Assembly: GCF_005870025.1 (NCBI RefSeq)
Contig: NZ_VATA01000009.1
Location: 103,358-167,357 of the forward strand
Length of the DNA stretch: 64,000 bases
Source of the DNA: Poseidonocella sp. HB161398
GTDB taxonomy: Bacteria; Pseudomonadota; Alphaproteobacteria; Rhodobacterales; Rhodobacteraceae
Reading direction: 5' to 3'
How positions within the stretch are numbered: the stretch's first letter is position 1; every line of letters starts with the position of its first letter. The notes beneath the pieces were generated by a model. That model saw only the letters and a program-made list of their open reading frames with translations. It ran no database searches and was not told the DNA's origin. The translations under genes were made by a program, and so were the position numbers. This document shows positions 26,301 through 35,092 of the stretch, one piece after another.

Positions 26301-27668
26301 ATGAACATGCTGTCCCCTTTGAGGGCCGTCTGGCCCCTGAGCATCGCCCTTGCCGCCGCCCTTCCGGCCGCCGCGCAGGAGGTGACGACCTTCACTCTCG
26401 AGAACGGGCTCGACGTCGTGGTGATCGAGGATCACCGCGCCCCGGCCGTCACCCAGATGGTCTGGTACAAGGTCGGTTCGGCGGACGAGCCGGCCGGCAA
26501 GAACGGCATCGCGCACTATCTCGAGCATCTGATGTTCAAGGGCACGGACCTTCTGGAGCCGGGCGAGTTCTCGCGCGTGGTCTCCGCCAATGGCGGCAAT
26601 GACAACGCCTTCACCTCCTTCGACCAGACCGCCTATTTCCAGCATGTCGCCGCCAGCCGGCTGGATCTGATGATGCAGATGGAAGCCAGCCGGATGACCG
26701 GGCTGAAGCTGACCGAGGACGTGGTCAAGCCCGAGCTGGGCGTCATCATCGAGGAGCGCAACCAGCGCACCGACAGCGATCCCGGCGCGCTCTTCGGCGA
26801 ACAGCGCCGCGCCGCGCAGTTCCTGCACCACCCCTATGGCAACCCGATCATCGGCTGGCCCGCCGAAATGAGCGCGCTGACGCTGCAGGATGCCGTCTCC
26901 TTCTATCACGACCACTACGCGCCGAATAACGCGATCCTGGTGGTCGCGGGCGATGTCGCGCCGGACGAGGTCCGGAGGCTCGCCGAGAAGAACTACGGCC
27001 CAATCCCGGCCAATCCCGATATCGCCGAGCGGCAGCGCGTGCAGGAGCCGCCGCAGCTGGCCGCGCGCCATCTCGACTTCCGCGATCCGCGGGTGGCCCA
27101 GCCCTATCTTGTGCGCAGCTACCTCGCGCCCGAGCGCGACAGCGGCGCCCAGGAAGAGGCGGCCGCGCTGGTGCTGCTGTCGGACCTGCTGGGCGGCGAG
27201 CCGAACAGCTCGGTGCTGGGGCGGGCGCTGCAATTCGACCGCAAGGTGGCGATCTACAGCTCGGCCTCCTATGACGCGACCTCGCTCGACGACTCGACCT
27301 TCACCCTCAGCGTGGTGCCCGTTCCCGGCGTGACGCTGGAAGAGGCCGAGGTCGCGCTCGACGAGGTGCTGCAGGCCTTTCTGGACGCGCCGGTGGATGC
27401 AGGGAAGCTTGCCACGCTGAAGCGGCAGTACCGCGCCTCGGAAATCTACAAGCGCGACTCGGCCGATGCGGTGGCGCGCCAGTACGGCCAGGCGCTGACC
27501 TCGGGGCTGACCGTCGAGGATGTCGCCGCCTGGCCGCAGATCGTCCAGGACGTCACCGCAGAGGACATCAAGGCCGCCGCCGCCAAGGTCTTCGACGCGC
27601 GCAAGTCCGTCACCGGCTACCTGCGCCCCGCCGCCCCCGAAGAAGCTGCCGCCGAGGTGTCCCAATGA
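26301..27668 (+). CDS. M16 family zinc peptidase, active-site subunit
   Basis: A 455-residue periplasmic peptidase with a signal peptide (MLSPLRAVWPLSIALAAALPAAAQ). Zinc-binding HxxEH is intact in GIAHYLEHLMFKG, and the distal Glu lies in KPELGVIIEERNQR. Proteins of this type, related to insulinase and processing peptidases, degrade peptides in the periplasm. The downstream gene encodes a homologue without the zinc motif; such active and inactive M16 subunits commonly form heterodimers. The stop overlaps that gene by 4 bases (ATGA). Confidence 0.92.
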   Translation: MNMLSPLRAVWPLSIALAAALPAAAQEVTTFTLENGLDVVVIEDHRAPAVTQMVWYKVGSADEPAGKNGIAHYLEHLMFKGTDLLEPGEFSRVVSANGGNDNAFTSFDQTAYFQHVAASRLDLMMQMEASRMTGLKLTEDVVKPELGVIIEERNQRTDSDPGALFGEQRRAAQFLHHPYGNPIIGWPAEMSALTLQDAVSFYHDHYAPNNAILVVAGDVAPDEVRRLAEKNYGPIPANPDIAERQRVQEPPQLAARHLDFRDPRVAQPYLVRSYLAPERDSGAQEEAAALVLLSDLLGGEPNSSVLGRALQFDRKVAIYSSASYDATSLDDSTFTLSVVPVPGVTLEEAEVALDEVLQAFLDAPVDAGKLATLKRQYRASEIYKRDSADAVARQYGQALTSGLTVEDVAAWPQIVQDVTAEDIKAAAAKVFDARKSVTGYLRPAAPEEAAAEVSQ

Positions 27669-28969
27669 TCCGCGCCGCCCTGACCTCCGCCGCCATCCTG
27701 CTGGCAGTTCCCGCCTTCGCCGAGGTCGATGTCCAGACGCTGGAAAGCCCCGGCGGCATCCATGCCTGGCTGGTCGAAGAGCATTCCATCCCCTTCGTCG
27801 CGCTGGAGATCGGCTTCCGCGGCGGCACCTCGCTCGACGCGCCGGAGAAGCAGGGCGCGACCAACCTGATGACCGCGCTGCTCGAAGAGGGCGCGGGCGA
27901 CATGGATGCCCAGGATTTCGCGAAGGCGCGGGACGACCTGGCAATGTCCGCCAGCTTCAGAAGCTGGGATGACGGGGTCAGCGTCTCGGCGCGGTTCCTG
28001 ACCGAGACGATGGAGCCGGCCGGCGACCTGCTGCGCACGGTGCTGGCCGACCCGGCCTTCGACGCGGAGGCGGTCGAGCGGGTGCGCGGCCAGGTGCTGG
28101 CCTCGATCCGCTCGGACAGCGAGGATCCGCAGGCGATCGCGGGCCAGGCGCTGGCAGAGGCGATCTATGGTAACCATCCCTATGCGCGCCCGGGCGACGG
28201 CACCGAGGAGACGGTCTCGGCCCTGACCCGCGACGACATCGTCGCCGCCTGGAAGGGCGCGATGGCCCGCGACCGGGTCTATGTCTCGGCGGTGGGCGAC
28301 ATCACGCCGGACCAGCTGACGGCGCTGATCGACAAGGTGCTGGGCGGGCTGCCCGAGACCGGCGCGCCGCTGCCCGGCCCCGCGGACCTGTCCTTTGCCG
28401 GCGGGGTGCAGGTGATCGACTATCCGACGCCGCAGGCGGTGATCCGCTTCGCCCAGCCGGGCATCTCCCGCGACGACCCGGATTTCTTCGCCGCCTACGT
28501 GATGAACCAGGTGCTCGGCGCGGGCAGCTTCGAGTCCCGCCTGATGGACGAGATCCGCGAGAAGCGCGGCCTGACCTACGGCGTCGCGGCCTACCTGTCG
28601 GCCAAGGACCGCTCCGACCTGCTGGCGGGCGGCATGGCGACCGCCAATGCCAGCGTCGCCGAGAGCATCGGGCTGATCCGGCAGGAATGGCAGAAGATGA
28701 AGGACGAGGGCGTCACCCAGGACGAGCTTGACCGCGCCAAGACCTACCTGACCGGCGCCTATCCGCTGCGCTTCGACGGCAATGGCCGGATCGCCAGCAT
28801 CCTGATGGGGATGCAGATGGACGGCATGGACCCCGACTACATCGCCACCCGCAACGCCAAGGTGGAGGCGGTGACGCTGGAGGATGTCCGCCGCGTGGCC
28901 GGCGAGCTGCTCGATCCCGCGAAGCTGAGCTTCGTGGTGGTGGGACAACCGGAAGGCGCGCTGAACTGA
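27665..28969 (+). CDS. M16 family peptidase-like, inactive subunit
   Basis: A 434-residue homologue of the preceding peptidase with a signal peptide (MIRAALTSAAILLAVPAFA). Where the zinc motif should be, it reads KQGATNLMTALLEEGAG, so the HxxEH residues are missing and it cannot bind catalytic zinc. The C-terminal R-Y-type pair EIREKRGLTYGVAAYLS is kept; in M16 partners this Arg-Tyr helps bind substrate. It is best read as the non-catalytic half of a heterodimer. Its start overlaps the active subunit by 4 bases, so the two are made together. Confidence 0.9.
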   Translation: MIRAALTSAAILLAVPAFAEVDVQTLESPGGIHAWLVEEHSIPFVALEIGFRGGTSLDAPEKQGATNLMTALLEEGAGDMDAQDFAKARDDLAMSASFRSWDDGVSVSARFLTETMEPAGDLLRTVLADPAFDAEAVERVRGQVLASIRSDSEDPQAIAGQALAEAIYGNHPYARPGDGTEETVSALTRDDIVAAWKGAMARDRVYVSAVGDITPDQLTALIDKVLGGLPETGAPLPGPADLSFAGGVQVIDYPTPQAVIRFAQPGISRDDPDFFAAYVMNQVLGAGSFESRLMDEIREKRGLTYGVAAYLSAKDRSDLLAGGMATANASVAESIGLIRQEWQKMKDEGVTQDELDRAKTYLTGAYPLRFDGNGRIASILMGMQMDGMDPDYIATRNAKVEAVTLEDVRRVAGELLDPAKLSFVVVGQPEGALN

Positions 28970-29020
28970 GCCGCGGCCGCGGCGGGGTGACGCAAGCCCT
29001 TCCGCGGCGGCACGGCCGGT

Positions 29021-29040
29021 CGTCAAAACCGGCTTTGACG
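29021..29040. repeat. Small inverted repeat upstream of the MFS gene
   Basis: CGTCAAA (29021-29027) and TTTGACG (29034-29040) form a perfect 7-bp inverted repeat with a 6-base loop, 56 bases before the MFS start. It may be an operator or a weak terminator for the M16 pair. A 14-base GCCGCGGCCGCGGC palindrome also begins right after the M16 stop. Confidence 0.3.
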
Positions 29041-29096
29041 TATGGACACCGGAACCGCTGCACCTGTAGGTCGAAGGGACGTTGGGGAATGACGTC

Positions 29097-30431
29097 ATGC
29101 CGACCACGCAGCAGAGAATCTGGGGCTGGTACGCCTTCGATTGGGCGAGCCAGCCGTATCATACTTTAATCCTGACCTTCATTTTCGGTCCCTACTTCAT
29201 CAATGTTGTCGGCGATCCGGTCGAGGCGCAGACCCTCTGGGCGCATGCGCTGACCGCGACCGGGCTGGTAACGGCGCTGCTGGCGCCGGCCCTCGGCGCG
29301 CTCGGCGACCAGTCGGGGCACCTGGTGCGCTGGGTCGGCTGGCTCTCGGCGGTCTACGTGGCGGCCTCGGCCGCGCTCTGGCTCGCCGTGCCGGGATCGG
29401 CGCATGTCATCGCCATCCTCTTCGCCTTCGGCGCGGGCCTGGTCGCGACCGAGCTGGCCGTCGTCGTCACCAATGCCTTCCTGCCGAGCCTGGCGCCGCT
29501 CGAGGAGACCGGCCGGCTCTCGGGGACGGGCTATGCCATCGGCTATGCCGGCGGGCTGATCGCGCTGATCCTGATGCTGCTCTTCTTCGCCGAGGGCGAG
29601 AACGGCCGCGCGCTTCTGGGCCTGCCGCCGGTCTTCGGCCTCGATCCGGCGAGTTTCGAGGGCACGCGTCTCGTCGGCCCGTTCTGCGCAGCCTGGTTCG
29701 CGATCTCGATGATCCCCTTCTTCGCCTGGGTGAAGGACCCGGTGCGCGACGCCCCCGACCTGAGCTTCGCCGAGGCGGCGCGGCGCGCGGTGCAGGACAT
29801 CCGCGCCATGTGGGGACGGGCGCTGAAGCGGCCGAGCCTGCTGGCCTTCCTGTTCTCGTCGATGTTCTACCGCGACGCCCTGGTCGGGCTCTACGCATTC
29901 GGCGGTCTCTACGCGAAGGGCGTGCTCGGCCTGTCGGTCAAGGCGATCGGCGCCTTCGGCATTCTCGGCGTGGCGATGGCGATGCTGGCCTGCTGGGCGG
30001 CGGGCATCTACGAAACCCGCAATGACGGGCCGAAGCCGGTGATCGGCCTGTCGATCGCCGTGCTGGTCGCGGTCAGCACGCTTCTTGTCGGACTGACCCG
30101 CGAAAGCCTCTTCGGCGTGGCGCTGCCCGCGGGATCGGCGCTGCCCGACATCCTGTTCTATGCCTGCGGCGCGCTGATCGGCGCGGCGGGGGGCGTGCTG
30201 CAATCCGCCTCGCGCTCGATGATGGTGCGCCACGCCGATCCGCGTCACCCGACCGAGGCCTTCGGGCTCTACGCGCTGACCGGCAAGGCGACCGCTTTCC
30301 TCGCGCCCTTCCTGATCGGCCTGGCCACGATCGCCACCGGCGATCAGAGAATGGGGGTGTCGCCCCTGATATTCCTTTTTCTTCTGGGCCTCGTTCTGCT
30401 ATTTTGGGTCAAAAGTGACGGCGATATCTGA
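29097..30431 (+). CDS. MFS transporter, UMF1/Atg22-like
   Basis: A 444-residue inner-membrane protein with about eleven to twelve spans. The N-terminus RIWGWYAFDWASQPYHTLILTFIFGPYF is the signature of the UMF1 family (related to yeast Atg22 vacuolar effluxers). Further family segments are PALGALGDQSGH and GGLIALILMLLFF. The ATG at 29097 is taken as the start; a TTG 15 bases upstream is possible. Substrate unknown; the yeast relatives export amino acids. It is followed 15 bases later by mepA, so the two may be co-transcribed. Confidence 0.87.
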   Translation: MPTTQQRIWGWYAFDWASQPYHTLILTFIFGPYFINVVGDPVEAQTLWAHALTATGLVTALLAPALGALGDQSGHLVRWVGWLSAVYVAASAALWLAVPGSAHVIAILFAFGAGLVATELAVVVTNAFLPSLAPLEETGRLSGTGYAIGYAGGLIALILMLLFFAEGENGRALLGLPPVFGLDPASFEGTRLVGPFCAAWFAISMIPFFAWVKDPVRDAPDLSFAEAARRAVQDIRAMWGRALKRPSLLAFLFSSMFYRDALVGLYAFGGLYAKGVLGLSVKAIGAFGILGVAMAMLACWAAGIYETRNDGPKPVIGLSIAVLVAVSTLLVGLTRESLFGVALPAGSALPDILFYACGALIGAAGGVLQSASRSMMVRHADPRHPTEAFGLYALTGKATAFLAPFLIGLATIATGDQRMGVSPLIFLFLLGLVLLFWVKSDGDI

Positions 30432-30446
30432 GCAGGAGGCGCGCCG

Positions 30447-31436
30447 ATGAAGAGCCCGAAGACCCGGCTTTGGCCGGCTATGGCACTGGTAGCGCTGGCG
30501 CTTGGCGCCTGCGGCGGCGGATCTACCGGAACAAGTTCCACATCCGGTGCGGCAGAGGACGAAGGCGTCTCGGTCACCATGCTGAGCGCGGCCGAGCTTT
30601 CGGGACCGAAGGCCTGGGCGCTGTTCGGCGCGGAATCGCGGCCCTCGGGCGGGGCGTCGCGCTCTTACGGCAGCTATGCCAAGGGCTGCGCCTCGGGGCT
30701 GGTCGAGCTGCCCGAGACCGGGCCGACCTGGCAGGCGATGCGGCTGTCGCGCAACCGCAACTGGGGCCATCCGCAGACGGTGTCCTTCATCGAGGATCTC
30801 TCCGCGCAGGCGGCGAAGCAGCCGGGCTGGGCCGGGCTCTATGTCGGCGATATCGGCCAGCCGCGCGGCGGCCCGATGAAATCCGGCCATGCCAGCCACC
30901 AGATGGGGCTGGATGTCGATATCTGGATGCTGCCGCCGAAGCGGCTCGATCTCAGCGCCCCGCAGCGCGAGTCGATCTCCTCGATCTCGGTGAAATCCTC
31001 CGACCAGCGCCATGTCAGCGGCAACTGGAGCCCGCAGCATGCCGCCGTGCTGGAAGCCGCGGCGCGCGATCCGCGCGTCGACCGCATTTTCGTCACCGCC
31101 CCGGCCAAGATCGCCATGTGCCAGAACGCCAAGCCCTCTGACACGGCCTGGCTGCAGAAGATCCGGCCCTATTGGAGCCATGACTACCATTTCCATGTCC
31201 GGCTGAAATGCCCGGCGGATTCGCCCGGCTGCGTCACCCAGCGGCCGACCGTGGCAGAGCTGTCGAAGGGCGGCAATGGCTGCGACGAGACGCTGACCTG
31301 GTGGGTCACCGACGCGCTGGCGCCGCCGAAGCCCTCGGACAAGCCGGTCGAGCCGGCGCCGAGAAAGCGCGGCGCGCGCGACTATGTCCTGGCCGAGCTG
31401 CCGGCCCAGTGCCGAGGGGTTCTCTCCGCTCCATGA
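30447..31436 (+). CDS. mepA: Penicillin-insensitive murein endopeptidase
   Basis: A 329-residue member of peptidase family M74, which cuts D-Ala to meso-diaminopimelate cross-links in peptidoglycan. The metal-binding block GHASHQMGLDVDIW (residues 147-160) and the C-terminal HDYHFHVRL, with a further His, are intact. Unlike the soluble E. coli enzyme, the N-terminus MALVALALGACGGG suggests a lipoprotein with acylated Cys22. An AGGAGG site precedes the ATG. The stop overlaps the start of the next gene as ATGA. Confidence 0.92.
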   Translation: MKSPKTRLWPAMALVALALGACGGGSTGTSSTSGAAEDEGVSVTMLSAAELSGPKAWALFGAESRPSGGASRSYGSYAKGCASGLVELPETGPTWQAMRLSRNRNWGHPQTVSFIEDLSAQAAKQPGWAGLYVGDIGQPRGGPMKSGHASHQMGLDVDIWMLPPKRLDLSAPQRESISSISVKSSDQRHVSGNWSPQHAAVLEAAARDPRVDRIFVTAPAKIAMCQNAKPSDTAWLQKIRPYWSHDYHFHVRLKCPADSPGCVTQRPTVAELSKGGNGCDETLTWWVTDALAPPKPSDKPVEPAPRKRGARDYVLAELPAQCRGVLSAP

Positions 31437-32320
31437 CCCGAAGCCTCCTGGCCGCCTGCCTGGCGGTCCTCCTGCCGCTGGGCGCCGGATCGGCGGCAGT
31501 CGCCTCCTCTCTGGAATTCGTCGGAAAGTACATCTGGAAGACCCCCGCGGCGGGCGGGCTCTCGGGGCTCGAGATCTCCGAGGATGGCAGCGAGTTCATC
31601 GCCATCTCCGACCGGGGCAGCCGGGTCGACGGGCATATCCTGCGCGAGCATGGCCGGATCACCGGGCTGGACGCGCTGCCCCCGGTCCCGCTGCGCAAGA
31701 TGGACGGCACGCCGGCCACCGGAAACGCCATGGATGCCGAGGGCCTGGCCTGCCGCAAGGTGGAGATCGGCGCCGACTGCAATGTCTCCTTCGAGATGAT
31801 CCACCGCGTCGTGCATTACGACGGTCCAGACGCGGCGGCGGTCAACCGGCCCCGGCCGCTGGAATTCCGCAACCTGCAGCACAATTCCGGGCTCGAGGCG
31901 CTGGCGATCGACAGCCGCGGCCGCCTCCTGGCGATCCCGGAGCGCTCCGGCGCGCTCGACCGGCCGTTTCCGGTCTACCGGCTGGAGAACGGCCGCTGGA
32001 GCGTGCCCTTCAGCCTGCGCCGCGAACCGCCCTTCCTGCCGGTGGGCGCCGATTTCGGCCCGGACGGCAAGCTCTACATCCTCGAGCGGCATTTCACCGG
32101 CTTCGCCTTCCAGAGCCGGGTGCGGCGGCTGACCATCGTCGACGATGTCATCACCCGCGAGGAGACGCTGCTGTCCACCTTCCCGTTCCAGTTCGACAAT
32201 CTCGAGGGCATCTCGGTCTGGCAGGACGAGGCGGGCGACATCCGGATCACGATGATCTCGGACGACAACCAGAACATCTTCCAGAAGACCGAACTGGTCG
32301 AGTACCGCGTGGCACCCTGA
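31433..32320 (+). CDS. Exported esterase-like / phytase-like beta-propeller protein
   Basis: A 295-residue exported protein with a signal peptide (SLLAACLAVLLPLGAGSAAVAS). The mature part contains GLSGLEISEDGSEFIAISDRGSRVDG, HNSGLEALAIDSRGRLLAIPE and DNLEGISVWQDEAGDIRITMISDDNQN. This repeated xLExIxxD pattern is typical of the esterase-like phytase family (PF13449). It probably folds as a beta-propeller in the periplasm; the substrate is not known. The ATG at 31433 overlaps the mepA stop, and the gene ends 109 bases before arfB. Confidence 0.78.
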   Translation: MTRSLLAACLAVLLPLGAGSAAVASSLEFVGKYIWKTPAAGGLSGLEISEDGSEFIAISDRGSRVDGHILREHGRITGLDALPPVPLRKMDGTPATGNAMDAEGLACRKVEIGADCNVSFEMIHRVVHYDGPDAAAVNRPRPLEFRNLQHNSGLEALAIDSRGRLLAIPERSGALDRPFPVYRLENGRWSVPFSLRREPPFLPVGADFGPDGKLYILERHFTGFAFQSRVRRLTIVDDVITREETLLSTFPFQFDNLEGISVWQDEAGDIRITMISDDNQNIFQKTELVEYRVAP

Positions 32321-32429
32321 TGCCGGCCGGCCGCGGGCCGGCGGTTTCCGCACCGGTTTCCGCGCCAGATGTTTCACCTCGGGGCCGAAAGGCACTAGGA
32401 AGGGGAGGCAGTTCAGCGGGGACGGCGGC

Positions 32430-32852
32430 ATGCTACAGGTGACGGACAAGATCGCGATCCAGGACTGGGAGATGACCGAGGTCTTCTCCCGCGCCTCGGG
32501 GCCGGGCGGTCAGAACGTGAACAAGGTCTCCACCGCGGTCGACCTTCGCTTCGAGGCGGCGCGCAGCCCGTCGCTGCCCGGGCCGGTCAAGGCGCGGCTG
32601 AAGCGGCTGGCGGGCCGGCGCTGGACGCTCGACGGCGCGATCATCATCCGGGTGGAGGACACCCGCAGCCAGGCGCGCAACCGCGAGATCGCGCGGGAGC
32701 GCCTCGCCGAGCTGATCGAGAAGGCCACCCATGTGCCGAAGCGGCGGATCCCGACCAAGCCCACCAAGGGCAGCCAGCGGCGGCGGATGGACGCCAAGAC
32801 CGCGCGCGGCCAGGTGAAGAGCCTGCGCGGAAAGGTGTCCGGCGATGACTGA
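32430..32852 (+). CDS. arfB: Alternative ribosome-rescue factor B
   Basis: A 140-residue ArfB/YaeJ peptidyl-tRNA hydrolase. The GGQ motif (residues 26-28, in SGPGGQNVNKV) cleaves peptidyl-tRNA on stalled ribosomes. The Lys/Arg-rich C-terminal tail (VPKRRIPTKPTKGSQRRRMD) is the part that enters the empty mRNA channel. Its length fits ArfB rather than a full release factor. It overlaps the aminotransferase gene by 8 bases. Confidence 0.93.
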   Translation: MLQVTDKIAIQDWEMTEVFSRASGPGGQNVNKVSTAVDLRFEAARSPSLPGPVKARLKRLAGRRWTLDGAIIIRVEDTRSQARNREIARERLAELIEKATHVPKRRIPTKPTKGSQRRRMDAKTARGQVKSLRGKVSGDD

Positions 32853-34119
32853 GACCCTGGCAGAACGCCGCGCGCGGCTGATGGGACCGGATGTCCCGAC
32901 CTTCTACGACGACCCGGTGCATGTCATGCGCGGCGAGGGCGTCTGGCTCTGGGACGTGCACGGGCGGCGCTATCTCGACTGCTACAACAACGTGCCCCAT
33001 GTCGGGCACGGCCATCCGAAGGTGGTGGAGGCGATCGCCCGCCAGTCGGCACGGCTGAACACCCATACCCGCTATCACCATGCGCTGATCCTCGACTATA
33101 TCGAGCGGCTCACCGCCACGATGGGCCACGGGCTGAGCCAGATGATCCTGACCTGCACCGGCTCCGAGGCGAATGACGTGGCGCTGCGGATGGCGCAGGC
33201 CGTCACCGGCAAGCGCGGCATCGTCGCGACCGACAACACCTATCACGGCAACACAGTGGCGACCTCGCAGCTGTCCACCCGGCGGCCGCCGATCGGCGGC
33301 TATCCCGATCACGTCCGGCTGGTGCCCGCGCCCAGCTCGCTCGAGCCGCTGGGCGGCTCGGCGGAGGCGCAGCCGCAGGCCTTTGCCGACGGCATCGCCC
33401 GGGCGATTGCCGAGCTCGAGGCGGCGGGCCACGGCTTTTCCGGCATGATGTTCTGCCCGGCCTTCGCCAATGAGGGGCTGCCCGCCGTCGATCCGGACTT
33501 CTTCGATCCCGCGGCGGAGGTGATCCGCAAGGCCGGCGGGCTGGTCCTGGCGGACGAGGTGCAGCCGGGCTTCGGCCGGCTCGGCAGCCATTTCTGGGGC
33601 CATGACCGACTGGGCGTCGCGCCCGACGTGGTGACGATGGGCAAGCCGATGGGTAACGGCTATCCGGTGGCCGGCGTCGCGGCGCGCCCCGAGATCATGG
33701 CCGCCTTCCGCGGCGCCTTCGGCTATTTCAACACCTTCGGCGGCAATCCGGTCGCCTGCGCGGCGGGGATGGCGGTGCTCGACGTGATCGAGGACGAACG
33801 GCTGATGGCCAATGCCGTCGCCGCCGGGGCGCATGCGCTCGAACGGCTGGAGGAGCTCTCGCATCCGCTGATCGCCGAGGCGCGCGGCACCGGGCTCTTC
33901 CTCGGGCTGGAGCTTGTCGGCGCCGACGGCCGGCCGGCGACGGAGGCGGCGCGGCGCGTCGCCGAGGAGATGCGCGCCCGCGGCGTGCTGCTGAACCGGG
34001 CGGGCCGGGCGATGAACATCCTGAAGATCCGCCCGCCGATGCCCTTCACCGCCGAGCATGCCGATATCGCGGTCAATGTGCTGGGCGAGGTGCTGGCCGG
34101 GCTGCCCGATGACGGCTGA
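32845..34119 (+). CDS. Class III PLP enzyme, phospho-lyase (ETNPPL/PHYKPL)-like
   Basis: A 424-residue class III aminotransferase-fold protein. PLP-binding parts are GSEAND (106-111), ADEVQ (Asp237) and Lys267 in VTMGKPMGNGYP. The segments RGEGVWLWDVHGRRYLDCYNNVPHVGHGHP, LNTHTRYHH and YFNTFGGNPV are close, from memory, to the mammalian AGXT2L1/2 enzymes. Those cleave phosphoethanolamine or phosphohydroxylysine to an aldehyde, ammonia and phosphate. The kinase encoded next could make the phosphorylated substrate. An ordinary omega-aminotransferase remains possible. Confidence 0.75.
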   Translation: MTETLAERRARLMGPDVPTFYDDPVHVMRGEGVWLWDVHGRRYLDCYNNVPHVGHGHPKVVEAIARQSARLNTHTRYHHALILDYIERLTATMGHGLSQMILTCTGSEANDVALRMAQAVTGKRGIVATDNTYHGNTVATSQLSTRRPPIGGYPDHVRLVPAPSSLEPLGGSAEAQPQAFADGIARAIAELEAAGHGFSGMMFCPAFANEGLPAVDPDFFDPAAEVIRKAGGLVLADEVQPGFGRLGSHFWGHDRLGVAPDVVTMGKPMGNGYPVAGVAARPEIMAAFRGAFGYFNTFGGNPVACAAGMAVLDVIEDERLMANAVAAGAHALERLEELSHPLIAEARGTGLFLGLELVGADGRPATEAARRVAEEMRARGVLLNRAGRAMNILKIRPPMPFTAEHADIAVNVLGEVLAGLPDDG

Positions 34120-35092
34120 GCTCGGGGCGCTGGCCCGGGCGGCGGGCGCGGCCTGGGGCGGGCTGCTGGGGCGGCCGGTCCTGGTGCAGGCGCGCGAGAA
34201 CGCGGTCTTCCGCGCGCAGCTTGCCGATGGCACGGCGGTCGCGCTGCGGCTGCACCGGGCGGGCTATAACAGCGCCCGCGGGATCGAGGCGGAGCTGCTT
34301 CTCTGCGAAAGGCTGGCCGATGCGGGATTTGCCTGTCCCTGGCCCTGGCGGACCCGGGCAGGGGGCTTCACCGCGCCGCTGCCGGACGGGCGCTGCGCCA
34401 GCATCGTCTCCTGGGTGGCGGGACGGCCGCTGGGATCGGTGCCCGCGACCGAGCTGCCGCTGGCGCCGCGCTGGCGCGCGGTGGGCGCGCTGCTGGCGGA
34501 TTTCCATGCCAGCGCCGATGCGGTGGCGCCGGAGCTGCCGGACCGTCCCGACTGGGGCGCGGCGGCGCTGACCGGGACCGGGATCTGGGGCGATCCGCTG
34601 GCCGATCCGGGGCTGGCTGCCGAGGACCGTGCGCTGCTGGCGCGGGCCCGGGCGGCGGCGGCCGATATGCTGGCGGGGTTCGGCGGCGGAGATCTGGGCG
34701 TGATCCATGGCGATCCGCTGGCTGACAACATGCTGTCGACCGAAGCGGGGCTGGTGCTGATCGATTTCGACGATTGCGGCCCGGGCTTCCGCGCCTACGA
34801 CCTGGCGACGGCACTGATCGGGCTGGCGGGCAGCCCGGATCTGGCGCCTGCGGCCGGGGCGCTGGCCGACGGCTACCGCGCGGCGGGCGGCCCGGCATCG
34901 GAGGCCGCTCTGGAGGCGCTGCCGCTTTTCGCGATGCTCCGCGCGCAGGCCTCGTCGGCCTGGGCGCAGAGCCGCTGCCCCCAGGGCGATGCGCGCCGCG
35001 CGGCCTATCGCAGCCGCGCGCTGGCGCTCAGCCGCGCCTGGCTTGGCGGGGGACGATTCCCTCCACCTTCAGCCGCTGTCCCGAGCCGGTGA
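34109..35092 (+). CDS. APH-fold small-molecule kinase
   Basis: A 327-residue member of the aminoglycoside/choline kinase superfamily. The Brenner motif is HGDPLADNM (His200 to Asn207) and the metal-binding LIDFDDC follows at 217-223; the ATP-binding Lys region is weak (VALRLHR). In mammals, hydroxylysine kinase of this fold works with the phosphohydroxylysine phospho-lyase; here the gene overlaps the phospho-lyase-like gene by 11 bases, so the two may act in sequence. Homoserine, ethanolamine or choline kinase activity are alternatives. The last 22 residues overlap a convergent gene by 65 bases and are not conserved-looking. Confidence 0.72.
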   Translation: MTAELGALARAAGAAWGGLLGRPVLVQARENAVFRAQLADGTAVALRLHRAGYNSARGIEAELLLCERLADAGFACPWPWRTRAGGFTAPLPDGRCASIVSWVAGRPLGSVPATELPLAPRWRAVGALLADFHASADAVAPELPDRPDWGAAALTGTGIWGDPLADPGLAAEDRALLARARAAAADMLAGFGGGDLGVIHGDPLADNMLSTEAGLVLIDFDDCGPGFRAYDLATALIGLAGSPDLAPAAGALADGYRAAGGPASEAALEALPLFAMLRAQASSAWAQSRCPQGDARRAAYRSRALALSRAWLGGGRFPPPSAAVPSR

